64,000 bases of DNA from Ephydatia muelleri (taxonomy: Eukaryota; Porifera; Demospongiae; Spongillida; Spongillidae): assembly GCA_013339895.1 (NCBI GenBank), contig JABACO010000009.1, positions 4,295,810 through 4,359,809 of the forward strand. The letters run 5' to 3'. The translations under genes and the position numbers were made by a program. This document shows positions 1 through 13,600 of this stretch, piece after piece. The notes beneath the pieces were generated by a model, which saw nothing but the letters and a program-made list of their open reading frames with translations, was not told where the DNA came from and searched no databases. Each line of letters opens with the position of its first letter. Within the stretch, counting starts at the first letter, position 1.

Positions 1-17
1 TGATATTTTGCAGTAAC

Positions 18-437
18 CTTTTGAAGGGGTGTGACCCTGCAGCAAATTACAGCTTTGCATTGCTCTGCTGTAGTGAGCAGAATATCTCGGAGCTCATCCT
101 TCAAAGCATGACGCTGATTGGGTAATGCACTATGATAACTACATCTGGCAAGACCAAGTTAAGCATACCAAACTATGTCCATTAATGACAATGCCGAATG
201 GAGGAGTATCGTTCTTCCCTGTGTTACTTGTGGCTTCATCAGCTATCTGGCTCATGTTGACAGAGACATGCTTATAGTTTGACACATTTCTGCCAGATGT
301 TCCAGACATTTTCAGGATCTCACTATTTGCCTCCTCCAACTGCATCTGGACCTCTTCTTTGGAGTCCTTGTCAACAATAAACACCTTCATTTGATCAGTG
401 AGCAGCTTGCTAGAATAGCCTATATTAACAGCAGTCT
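18..437 (-). CDS. ATP8B: P4-ATPase exons at the hinge, last part in the window
   Basis: Exon 169-437 begins [17 protein letters not shown], carries a charged insert, and ends NGHSL. Exon 18-113 continues [13 protein letters not shown] and ends [12 protein letters not shown] at a GT donor. The insert between ETA and NGHSL is of ATP8B type. The gene continues beyond position 1 with the rest of the hinge (GDGANDV) and the C-terminal helices. Confidence 0.92.
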
Positions 438-3400
438 CTGAAAAGAAAAACGTCAAAATGCATTGTACAATTTCTGAAAATGTGTTTGATCAAGATGTTG
501 TTATTAACTGCAGTCTTTGTATTTTGGTAGGGACAAAGGCCATTGTGGCATGCAGAATTAGACACACCTCAGAGACTATGGGAAGGAACAGGAAACTAAA
601 AGAATACTTTGTTCCTCATACCTTGTTTGTCTCCCGTCAATACCCATATCTTGATGTTGGCCTGTGGTAGTAACACAGTTAGCAATAAAGTCACTAAGGA
701 ATGAGAGTTTACCCTAGCAAGGTTGGCTATTGTATCTGGCACTCCATCTTGCAGCTTGTCTTCAATGGCCGTAGCTCCCAAGAGTACAAGGTTTTTCTCA
801 ATCTTCTCATACACCTACATGTAGATTCCAGTGCATGATCACATACGTATATGATATAATACACATGTACATGCATGAAATAATGCATCTATGCAATAAT
901 TGCACATGGATGTACACACGTATTATTTTTCTCAACTGCAACTACGGTAACCTTAAAATAAATGTAAATGCTAATTTATCCTGATCCTAACAGGTGCTAA
1001 TTTTATTAATCATGCAGTCCTTCAAGTATGCAAATAATATGTGCCATTTGTATTGCATGAAATGTTACAGCAATGAAATTACTACTGGATTTAACATATC
1101 ATGACATGCATTTCTAAGCTATACATGTACCAATATCAGTAGCTTACAGCATCCAGAGCTTCATCTCTGTTCTTCTGAATAATACTATGAACAAATCATG
1201 CAATCGTAATACACCAATTACAGCAAATTTGGGAAATAAAAAGTACACCAACATAAAAAAGCTTAACAAACTGAGTGATGGTACATAACACATGCAGCCA
1301 TACAATAGTTACGATCACTCACACATACAGAGTGTAAATGCACCTCACCTTGCAGCGTGGTGCTCTTCTGCCCAAGCAGTGTATTCTTCTTCAGAGATTT
1401 CCCTCTTTGCACACACCAAGGTTCTCAGACCCTCCTCAGCATAATCCTAAAGTAATTTGAATTAATTTTATTGAAGAAATATGAAAAGAGGCAATGGTAT
1501 TGGAAAAGTTCTGAACCTGGTTACTTGTCAGATAGATACGAGAGGCTAAATATACACTGGAATGACATCAAAAGAGTACAGTACTATCGATAAAGCCACA
1601 ATAGGTAATGTAACACCCACCCCCACACCCACCCACATTGTCCAAGATCAAATTATTATCACAGCTGCCAAATGCTCTGTTTTACATAAAGTGGCTTTTT
1701 GTCTTGAGATTCAGGTGTTTGCATGACTTCTGTATTTAAAACCTCATTATGTGGGATCGTTTCAGAGATGTTATTCTAGAAGTCTGAAATGTTCTCTACA
1801 CATTCCTTCTTACACACTGAGAATCGGAGTATCTGTCATGAAGTTGTAAGGTTTTTAATTAGCCATACATTTCAAAGCAAGTGTTACATTTCTATTACGC
1901 GTACTGGAAATGTTATAATGTATGCACTAGATCCCTTTTGCGGAAACAATCCCATATAACCAATTATCTATTATAGTGGGCTACCTTGTATATCAGCATA
2001 AAAGGTTAAAGTTAAATGAGTTTAAGAATTCATGCATTTCAGATACCTGATTTTGTGGATATCCACTTAGTGGTGACAGTTTGAATGCATGTATTAATCT
2101 TCTTCACTTCTGTAGCTTCTCCCTTGTACACTGTATAGCATGCTAAAGATGGTCTCGAAAGGCTATTCTTAGGAATATTGTGTTGTTAGGATGCCTTTTG
2201 CAAGACTCACCCAGCTGTTATTGATGTTAGTCAATAGTGTAGTTGCATTGCTATAATAAGGCAGGTGAATCTCTACATGACTATTAATGCAATTAAGACA
2301 GCAGGTAGTGACACTGTATCCTGGGTAAGGTATCATACTGTATTTTATCATGTGAGAAAATATTTCCTGTTTCAGAGCTCCAACCATAGTGTCCTTCTAT
2401 TAGGACGATCCAGGATGTGGCCATTCAAGGCGACAGAGGATGGGACGTTGTTGCTGAGACTGTAATATATGCTTGATTTAGGTCTGGAATGAGTCTTTTG
2501 CACAACTTCCATGGTACTGTATGTCCCTTGCGTGACAATCATATGTACAAAAATCCATGAAACAAGTAACTAAAAACGTTCTCTATGAGAAAGGTGGTGG
2601 TATATAGGATGTGATTGAGCCCCAGTAGTGCAAGAAAGGGTCTAACATTAAGGGAAAATGTAACAGTTCCATATTTAGCACTTCTGTAGGCTATTATGTT
2701 ATTTGTGTGCTAAATACATGTATACATTTTCCCTTAATGTTAGAATCTTGTTTCCATGCTTTTAACACCACTATTGCCTTCAAATCCTATATGCCACCAA
2801 CTTTCTCATAGAGAATGTTTTTTGCTACTTGTGTACAATTACATAGCATGTCCCCTTAACAGGAAGCAACGAACGTACTGATAGATGATCAAGTAGGACT
2901 GTCTTTAAACCAGCTGATCCACCATTCATACGTTCAAATATGACATTGTCTGAAATTCAACGTTATTGCACTCAGTACATTATACATATGAAACAACATT
3001 GGCTACAGACATAATCAAGTGTACTGAAAAAGTCAATGCCATTCACTATATATACAACAATTCAAAGATATACACGTAACATACCTGCTCCTTTACAATA
3101 AAGTACGATTTTGCTATCAATTCTAGTAATGACCTGATTATGGGGGGGGGGGGGGGAAGAGGGAATAATTTCATTATGAATAACGTTAAAAAAACTCAAC
3201 TTACAGACATTCGCTTTCTTTCATTGTTGAAATCAAGGATATTTAGAATTTCATATGAAACCTACAGAATATGAAGCATCATTTCACAAAAATTAAATAT
3301 AAGGTCATGCCCAGCAACAGTGCCCTTATGGCTATTCAGAGCACTGCAGCTTATACTAATTTATTTAACATATTATCTTCCCAATTTATCAAACATCTGC

Positions 3401-6400
3401 CAAATTACTGTTGCATGTGTCAGTCTTCATAAACATTAAACTGAAAGTTGTATACTTGATCAGAGGTGCCTTTGAAGTAATGTAAATGTATGTGTCACCA
3501 AAGAAGACAATTTTTTACATACATTTAGGTATAAAGATTTCAAACAGGCTACATGCATATACATGTATACACTGGGGTATAGCTGTAATTAATTTGCTCA
3601 TCAAGAAAATATTCCTGTACAAATGCTATGGCACATTTTTAGAGGATTCAATACCAGTTGACTTGGCTGTATGCATACATTCACTGAGAGAATGGCAATG
3701 TTAACTGATTGAATATTAAAATATTTCATTAGGGCCAACAATACACTGTAGCAGGCCCATGTGGGGTTGACAAAGAAAATTGTTGAACTTGAGCAGTTAT
3801 TTGACACTCACTGTATTTTTGCTGAATTCCAAGTACCTAATGGCCTACTTATATGTGACATTCATATCCAGTAAAACATAGCATGATCGACTATCATTTG
3901 TAGCATAAACACAGGTGCTAAGGCATTTAAACGAGACAAAGCGGCTAAAAATTACCTCATTGCCAGTATGGATATTTTGCACAGTGAGTAGAAATGGTGT
4001 GCGGCTCTGGAGATCAAAGAGACAATACAATGTAGTGAATGCAATGCCTCTAAAGGGATATATGCCTCTAGAGGGATATATGCCTCTAGAGGGATATATG
4101 CCTCTAAAGGGATATATGCCTCTAGAGGGATATATGCCTCTCCAAGCAAACTGTCGTAAGTACAAATTCATAATTCCTTCTGCTACATACCTTGAACACA
4201 AATCCAAAATTCTTTGCAGCACTTACAAGGGCCGCTTCATCAGGAGATTGAGAATTGTAGACTAACTGTCCGGCTATGCAGAGAATAAAGCCACCAGAAC
4301 GACATATGTATTACACAACTTTTATAATTGTCTAAGCCAAACTAATTTAATTACAATCCTACACAGAATTCACCTTTGTCGTCCTTGGGTATAACAGTAT
4401 GGCAAAGGCTGAGTAGAAGGAAAAACTCTTGACAGTGCTTGAGTTTGGGGAGGGAAGAAACGTGTGTGTATATGAATGTTCCATTCAGAAAACAAAACTA
4501 CAGGTGTATAGACAAACTGTAAAATGAAAACACTGCCAGAAACAATACCATATCAGATGTACAGTATGTGTTGGGCACATGCTGTAACCTACAAGCAATC
4601 ATGCAGCATACTATCACTTTGTGCACTAAGTACAGTGCATACAATATTATGGCTGTATGGTAGGACACATGATGCTATACGTGTACAGTATGCAAATAAA
4701 TATGAAATAGTAATACTTATTCTTCTATAATGATTGCTGTCATGGAGAACGGTTAAATTCAGTAGTGACAAACTGTAGTGATACATTTAAAGGCATACTT
4801 GATCACCCTCTTGAAATTTCTGCAGAAGTGTTTGATCGTAGAAAGCAAAATTTGCATCGGCATATCTATTCCATGACCGAAAATCAACTGGACGCTATTA
4901 GAGACAAATTCAATAGAGGTATATTTACAAAAGGCATTCAAGCTGACCTTCTGATGACTAATGGAGGATGAAGAGTCACCTAGGTACCGAAACAGTTGAT
5001 CATAAAGTTTTAGCAGAATAAAAAATATAAAATCATCTCAAGTACCTAAACCTTGACATATTGCACTCGTTACATATATAGAATGCATGAACGTATTATT
5101 ACCATATCGCACTCCATTGATGGAACACTTCAGAAATGTCATAACATTTTGTGTTAATGTCCCCGTCTAAGAACAAAAGAAAAAGAGTGACCACAACACC
5201 CTTTTCTTCTGCAGTAGATACATGTACTATACATAGTTATCATGGAATAAGATAACTTAAAATGAAATTGAATACACAGTTGTATAGGCTTTCATATGTA
5301 ATTGCATCGTAATTGTATAGCTTGTCATACAATAATAGCCCCAAACATGCACTATGTTTGAAATCTGCTTCAATGCATTACATACATGAAGACATAGGAG
5401 TGGTGCAACAATACCATCATTCTATCACTGTTTCTGTGCTATTAGAAACTGCAATCTGCATTTTGATAATGCTTAAATCCTCACAACAAAAGGTATATTC
5501 AGAAATGCATATGCAGATGTATGATGATGTTAGGCTTCTTACATATAAAGTATACAATCATTTGTGCTGTGTATGTGCAAGCCAGTAGCAGCTAATTACA
5601 CAGTATCATATAATGATTTTAATTGTGTACGTACTTTATCAGAAAATATATACTCCACTTGTCCAAGTTCTTCATTCAGAGTCGTAGTTCTAAAGGTGAA
5701 TTGGGTGCACTAAGAGATATCCTTTTCTGATGTCACACTGCCTTCATACCTTGCAATGGCTGCAACATTATTTGGTTCATAGTACATCTTGATATCAGAG
5801 TTGATGAACAGGGAAAGCCCCCAAACGAATAATCTCCACGCTGGTGACATAAATCACAGTGTACAACTCAACTAAACATCTAGAATTAAAATGCGTAAAT
5901 CCGTATCTTTGTGAACAAATACACGGCACATTTAATACTTCATAGAGAATGTACACTAGCACAAAAGTAGTATTGCACAAAGTCATTTTTTATTACTATG
6001 TTAATCGTTTAATGATCGATATGAAGTTTCCCATATACTTGCAGGTGACTTTGGATGTGCACTGTTTTAATGTGCAGAAATACAATACCTTGTACACTGA
6101 GACATACCATCACAAAAGTGGTAACTTGGGTATATGCAATATGCACAGCAGATTTTTAACAAGCAAAATGAAGTATTCAAGAGAATAGTGGCAATTGTAA
6201 TACAAGTCAATTAATTCCTTTTGTCTATTGACAAATGCAAATATACTGTCAAAATGATCTGAGGTCACTGGATGCATGCTGTCCACCATTATAAAATGGC
6301 CACCAACAGTCACTACAACAAATAAAGAAGATTAATGTACATAAAGAATATCATTGTGAATTGGGCACAAGCTGCAAGGTAACGGATTATTAATATCATG

Positions 6401-7619
6401 GCTCAACACTGTTCTCGCTCGTCTTTCCAAGTCTCAGATATCAACATGAGTATTATATATATAGTGCTGTCCTGTGTATGCAATGTTTCCAAATGAGTTC
6501 AAAGCCCTTCCACCGTATCTAAGACCCACTGTTCAAGGTTGTACAGTACAATGCACCACTTTGTCTCTAACACTTCAGTGCCATTGTACCATTGCAAAAG
6601 AGTATAGTAAGACACATCAATAGAGGCAGTCTCCAGAAACAGTTCACAACTTGTTAAGTAAGAAAATTACAGTAAACATAATCTCTTTTGGAATAAATGA
6701 AGTGATTCTTGATGTATTTAAATTAACCCTTGACATGTTTACCTGACATAAAGTGAGATGGGAATGAACGTGTTGAGCACAATCAGGTTGGAAAACACTT
6801 GGAGAATGGATTGCACAAATGAGGGAGATGCAGTTCTCTGCAGGAAAAGAAGAAGGTTTTTATGTTGAAGTACATATAGCTCTAAACATTGAGCAACCTG
6901 TCCACACGTAATAACGGATGCTGTAGCAAGATGCTTTCACTTCGTGCAACTGGCACAAATACACATCTATAACATGCTTTACTGTTCAGATATACATGTA
7001 ATATCGTAAAAAGACAGCAATATTGAAAACACTGCATAATTTGTCAAGATGCACTCATTCGCTTGCCACGTAGGTGCGTGTAGAACATTTTGTCTACACT
7101 ATAAAAAGTACCTTGAGGTAATTATTGTAAGGGAAGAAGTTGTTCGCTTCCTGGGGATAGCAAGTTGTATAAGTGCAAAGTCAATACAAGATACAGAGGG
7201 CAGAAATATGCGACTACAAAAATGAACTGACCTTTATGTAAATAAATTCGAAGATCAGTGAGCCAATAAATGCCACAAAAAGACAGCCAATCAGGAAACA
7301 CAATATCTGTAAAAACAAAAGTGACTTATCAAAAGGACCATTGCCATGAATGGTTCATTAGCTTTAAACACTTCAAATGTAATGGGAAGAATGAAATACC
7401 ATCATTTCTAGAACTTGTAGGGAAGTGGAAAAGTGGTATTGATCCCTTTGCTCTCCTCCCACATATTCTTCATTCATTTTAATTACTTTATCGTTTTGTA
7501 CCATGTTCGTACATTATGAAGGTCAACACATGCATGCCTGTTCTTTCATCCTTGTCAAGGTGATAGACAAGGGGACTTCAGTCCCGCCAAATGTTTCTCA
7601 TGGACTGGGGTGGGTGCGA

Positions 7620-7654
<35 letters not shown>

Positions 7655-10600
7655 AGTTTTGAAAGTTGTCTATGGCCATGCCTGTTGATTATAAATAGAT
7701 CTTTCTAACACTGCTTTCAAACATTGCATAACGAGATAGGCATCTCTGTTTTCAGCATAAGACTACAAATGCTCAATTCATTACTGCTATGGTGATATAG
7801 TACTGCACCTGAGAGTGGTGGGAGGACACTGGTTGTAGGTTACAGACTATGCCATTAGTAATAGTTGCTGGCTTTGTTGCATTGAAGATATTATTTTACA
7901 AGGCAATATTAGGCAAGCAACAACCATATCTTGTTTCGTATGTTCTGTGACAAATCCGAACTGTATAGTCTACAGGATCAAAACTAAGGTTTCTTGGTCC
8001 ATTCCCCTCACCCCCTCAGAAGTAATATCTATTTTTTATTGTGGTATAGCAAATACAGTTTCAGGCACCAATTTGTTACAACTTACAAAAAACACTAATT
8101 TGTTCATTGCTTGCTCAAGATGTGTTCTTTTGAATTTAGTTCTTCCTGAAAATGAGAGCATGTATGAGTTAATAGATGAAAGCCAAGAAGTGCATTGCCA
8201 TAGCAAAACAGGATCAAACGAAGGTGGGAGGGGTTAAACGAAGAGGGAGGGTTAAAGAAGGAGGGAGGGGTTTAAAGAAGGAGGGAGGGGTTAAAGAAGG
8301 AGGGAGGGGTTTAAAGAAGGAGGGAGGGGTTAAAGAAGGAGGGAGGGGTTTAAAGAAGGAGGGAGGGGTTAAAGAAGGAGGGAGGGGTTAAAGAAGGAGG
8401 GAGGGGTTAAAGAAGGAGGGAGGGGTGTTAAAGAAGGAGGGAGGGGTTTAAAGAAGGAGGGAGGGGTTAAAGAAAGAAGAGGGTTAAAGAAGGAGGGAGG
8501 GTTAAAGGAGGGAGGGGTTAAAGAAGGCCCAGGGAGGGGTTAAAAAAGGAGGGAGGGGTTAAAGAAGGTCCAGGGAGAAGGAGGGAGGGGTTTAAAGAGA
8601 AGCAGCAAAGCAATGAAAACCGAAAAGAGGTTGTGATGAAAGGAAGGAATGAAAGGCCATTAGTGCAAAAATAATAATAGTATTCTCTCATTGGCCTGTA
8701 TGAACATTGTGGAGATTATGAATTAATGAAAACTAGTAAAAACCAAGATTATTAAACCAAGATTATTAATAATATGTTTGAATAATATTGAGTAATGAGA
8801 CCACTTTCAATAGTTCAAATATCACACTAAATTGTTTTGTTTTTTAGTTCATGTAGTGTACATCACAACACAGAATTTGGAATTAAAAACAATGATATCA
8901 AATTCAAGCATTCAATTTATAATAGTTTTTCTTCCATATTGAAAAAACTATTGTGTTGTGATGCATAATGTACTGTGAGACTTCTGTAAAATTGCTTATT
9001 TCCCCCACAATATAACATGCACAAATTGTGTAGTGTATAAAATGTACATTGCTTATTAAAATGCTATTGATGGAGCTCACCACTATTCTGCACTAGTTTA
9101 GTATCAGAGCCCGCATAGATCACAACACCATACATCCACTCTGTGTTACGGAGTCGACAGCCCTGAAAGGTCAATAAATGCACATGTATGTAAAAACCCC
9201 AAGTGTTTGAGAAGCTCAACAGGAAGGGAACAACCATAAACCAACCACACAACAACAAAATATATTCACCCACAACAACAAAATAAATAAATAAAAAAGT
9301 AGAAATAACTCCACATATGTTACGTGCAGGAAGCACAATTGTGAACTCAATCAGTTTTAAATCAACGGATGTGTTAAAAGAAGGAGAGTGTCAGGGGCAC
9401 ATTGCTGAGGGGGGGGGTGGGAGGTGGGGGGGAGGGGGAATGGGTTGGCCTGAGGTGAGCTACGGAAGGTGGGGTGGGAACCTCAAGGGCCTTTGAAGGG
9501 TGCTGTGTATGATGTCCTCAACATGGAGATAATCGCAATGTATCCCCATTGTGACATGGATAATAAGCAGTAATATACTGCATGCCTGTACGAACCACTG
9601 CTACCACGCAGGTAAGTACACATGCGTATTAGCTTGGGTATTTAGTACGTACAAGTGCAGTACAGGAAGAGAGGGTGGAGTCCAATTTATTTAAAGGGGA
9701 GGAGGATGTGGCCATCCCATCCCACTGCATCCACACATCAATTTGAAATGTTGACATAGGCATGTAAGGGTGTAGCGTGTGCTCATTCACATCAATTATC
9801 AACTACTGTAGCCATTTAAAAGCAGCTGTGCAGGGCAATGAGGTCTTTTGAGTATGCGATTTTGCACAAACCATTATGTCGGGTATTAAGACAGTTAAAG
9901 TGGTGTATGCACATGTATTTCACAATGCATAGAATGACCAACCCTCAACAAGACTTTCTCATTGTCCAGTGAGTATGTTGCGTTGTTCCAGTGCAGTGTA
10001 CCAACAAACTTATGAAGACGATTGTTTGGGGGCTCACACTCAATGTAACCTACATCAGAAGCACACGTGACAGGAAACGGATAAAGTTAAACAGCCGCAC
10101 CAGTACGTATTAACACACATTATTCATTCTCGTTCATATATATATCAAATTAATTTTACTCAGAGTTGAAAATGTATCCACTGTACATGCCAACGCTCTA
10201 TGCTACCTAATGTTTACACATACAGTAGGTTAATTATGCAGTCAAACTGTTACATGTACCAGCAATGGACATGTACAGCACTCATGCACATACCATTGAA
10301 GGTGCTAAGTTGATCTTCATTGGCACCGAGCTCAGCAGTAATTGGAAGAGCCTGTCGCACCTTCAGGTTGGTTTCTCTGAGAAAAGGTAATGTTACTGGC
10401 ATTCTGTTTGAAACTAGCCCTTCAGTACATTTGGCTATTACCATGCAACTCCTTTCTCTTACTAAACTTGCATAAATCTACATATCCAAAATGTTCATAC
10501 AGCTCATCCCACACAACAGATATACAAGGACTGGTATACACAAGCACTGCATCTACTTTACATGTGTACGTTTTTGAAACAACTGATTATGTTCAATTAC

Positions 10601-13600
10601 TTAATAACAAAATCATATATTATAAATCATGTACGAGATCACAGGTACCATAAAAAGGCTTTACTTTGATAAAACATTACGATTTAACTTAGTACAGCCA
10701 TCTTACCCATCCAGCTCAGCTGTCTCGATGAACACAAGGCTGTTGGGTTCACTGGATGACAGCAACAGAAGGTCCGCCTGAAAGGTGCCAGGGAGGAATG
10801 TTGCTTTGATGCCATGATACACATACACTGTAAACCACAATAAAACAAACCGTCACAAATTCATCATTCTTCAGTTTCAGCACATCACCAACTCTCACAT
10901 CTTTCCATTTCACTTCAGTTAAGCTGGAATTGAAAGCAGAAGTCATAAAACATACACCACACCACACCACACCACACCACATTTACATAATTATAGCAGC
11001 TGCATGCAGCAAAAGGCCACACCAGCCTATGGCTAGCACAATTACATGTATGTGCATATATACAGAAGAAGTTGTGAAGATAAAGGAAATAATGATCTCA
11101 CTCAAATTATATCCAAGTCTACAGCTCTATGTTCTGCATACAACAAACTAGCCGATGTAACTGGCACAGTTATTAGGTCACTGTCATACTGAAGTGCATT
11201 AATTAGGCACTGAATGACATGAAGAGTAAAGGCACACGGTTGGAGAAATCTATCTTAATTGACTCATATGGACATAGCATAATAAATGCACATTACTAAC
11301 CACACCTCCCATGGAAATGACTGCTAGAACCTAAGCTCATCAGTAAAACAGTGAGACCACACCGAGGTTAAACAGAATATAAACACAAGAGGGTATTTAT
11401 GACATCATTTAATTCTCATAACAATCACATACCCTGTGCCACTCAGCACTGCTGCACGACGGTTGTTAATTTGATAGTCACTAATGTGTCTCTTCTGCAA
11501 TAAAAACGTGCAATTAAGGTGGTGCCACATATAACACCAAAATGAAGCACAGCAAATGAAAACATTCAATCATACACAAACATATGCTATAGGCATTAGC
11601 TATTTACAGTGGATAAAGATCTTTTGGTAGACATATATTTAAAGGCTATTATAAAAATATATATCATACAAGAGCGCACTTGTATTAGCCAAGCGTGTGC
11701 TGTGTTCTCTGTGCAGTGTGCATGTATGTACATGCACACGAGTTACTTCCTCTGCAGTACGCATCAGTTCATAGCTAACTCCTCAGAGATGCATACTGCT
11801 ATTGCATTAGAGCACACAGTAGGAAAAGGTCACTAAATATAATCTATACATGCCAATTCCGTAGCTGTTGTATGGAATAGTGTGAAGTGTAACTTACAAT
11901 GTCGTCGTAGCCGTCTTTGATGGCCGTAATAAGCAGCACTATGATCAGAGGGATCAGAGTAGTGTAGTAGGGGACAGAGCTGATCTGTGGTATGCTCTAA
12001 GAGGGGAAGGCAAATTAAATTATACTTCATGTACAGTGTATCGATTTTTGTACGCAAATACTTTAGTATCTTACGGAATACAGTTGCAAACTTGCAATCG
12101 ATGATCCATTTATCTTGACTATAATTTTATGAGAACAACAATATGGGTCAATATGTTGAATTACATAAGTGCATTTTCCTAAGTCAACTTAGATTAGAAA
12201 ATTGAGTATGGGCTTCTAGTAAAGAAACTTTGGGGTCACCTACTATAGTACAGGTGAATTGAATGTAGGCACTTTATTTCACAGGCAATTCAGTTGATTA
12301 ATTTGAAATGTGCTGAGAGATGCAGAGTTACTCAACCACATGCAGAACAGTAGTATCCCCGAGGCTTGTTCTTTCATCCCTACATGCTTGTTCTTTCATC
12401 CCTACATGCTTGTTCTTTCATCCCTACCTGCTTGCAATATATTAGCCACTGGCATGCATGACCAATCAGTCCACCATCTTGCCATTTACATCCATCAGTA
12501 CAGCACACCCAATGATCCAATGATCACAATACAACACAAACTATGGCGTTTGATCTCAAACATGATTCATTAACCATACCACACAACTATTACATAGCCA
12601 TTTAACTGATACACACACAGGTGGACATGCACACACACACGTACATGTAAGCACAACCAACCTGCAGAATGACCAGAACCAAGAAGTAAATGTTGGCCAC
12701 CCTCATGAATTGCTCAAAGAGGTTCAGAGGCACGAAGGTGAAGATGTTGTACTTGGCAGAGACCACCACATTGTCCTGCAGAATACATATCACATGACCC
12801 ATACCTACAATCACATGACCCATACCTATAATCTCATGACCCATACCTATAATCACATGACCATACCTATAATCACATGACCTATACCTATAATTGCATG
12901 ACCCATACCTGTAATCACATGACCCATACCTATAATCACATGACCCATACCTGGGTCATTCTATGTCAGATCACCCAGTCAATAACACTGCACCCTCTCA
13001 GATTTAGATGAAATTTGGTATATATGTTTAATATCAATGGGAAAGTTATCACACCAATTATCACCTTTTGTGATGAATTAGATTAGGAGATAATCAATTT
13101 TTTATTTTTTCTTATCTTTCTGACCTCTCAAAACTTGCACCCTCTTTTCATATTAAGTGATGATCCAAATATATCATGTAAAATATCATTTTAAAGCTCA
13201 GAGCATGACAAATCACATGCTATTTTTACTTTAATGCTATGGATTATATAGTTAGTATTACTGTGCAATGAAATATTTAACTTTGTGTCCCCTAAAAAGG
13301 ATAGGTAGTTATTAAAAATGCCACCATTTCCCAGAAAGCCCTACCATTCTAGCACTGCATTATTTAAAAAAATTGGTGGCAAATGATAACATTATTGTTC
13401 CCTGACATAAAATAGTAACCACTGTCACAGTAATGTATTCGTTTACTGTAGAGTATGCCAAGAAAAGTATGTAATTACACACAAATACAACAGCATAATG
13501 TGGATGTGATGTTACACTCCTATTTCTCCCACAAATTATGAGCCTTTGTAGCCTTGGACATTGATTCCTGTGAAATGGAGTACCCTCCTCTTCCACTGGT

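Noticed and set aside
4765-4971. Plus-strand 68-codon open stretch inside the flippase gene
   Set aside because: It looks less random than most, but has no family resemblance, no splice context and lies antisense to a well-supported gene.
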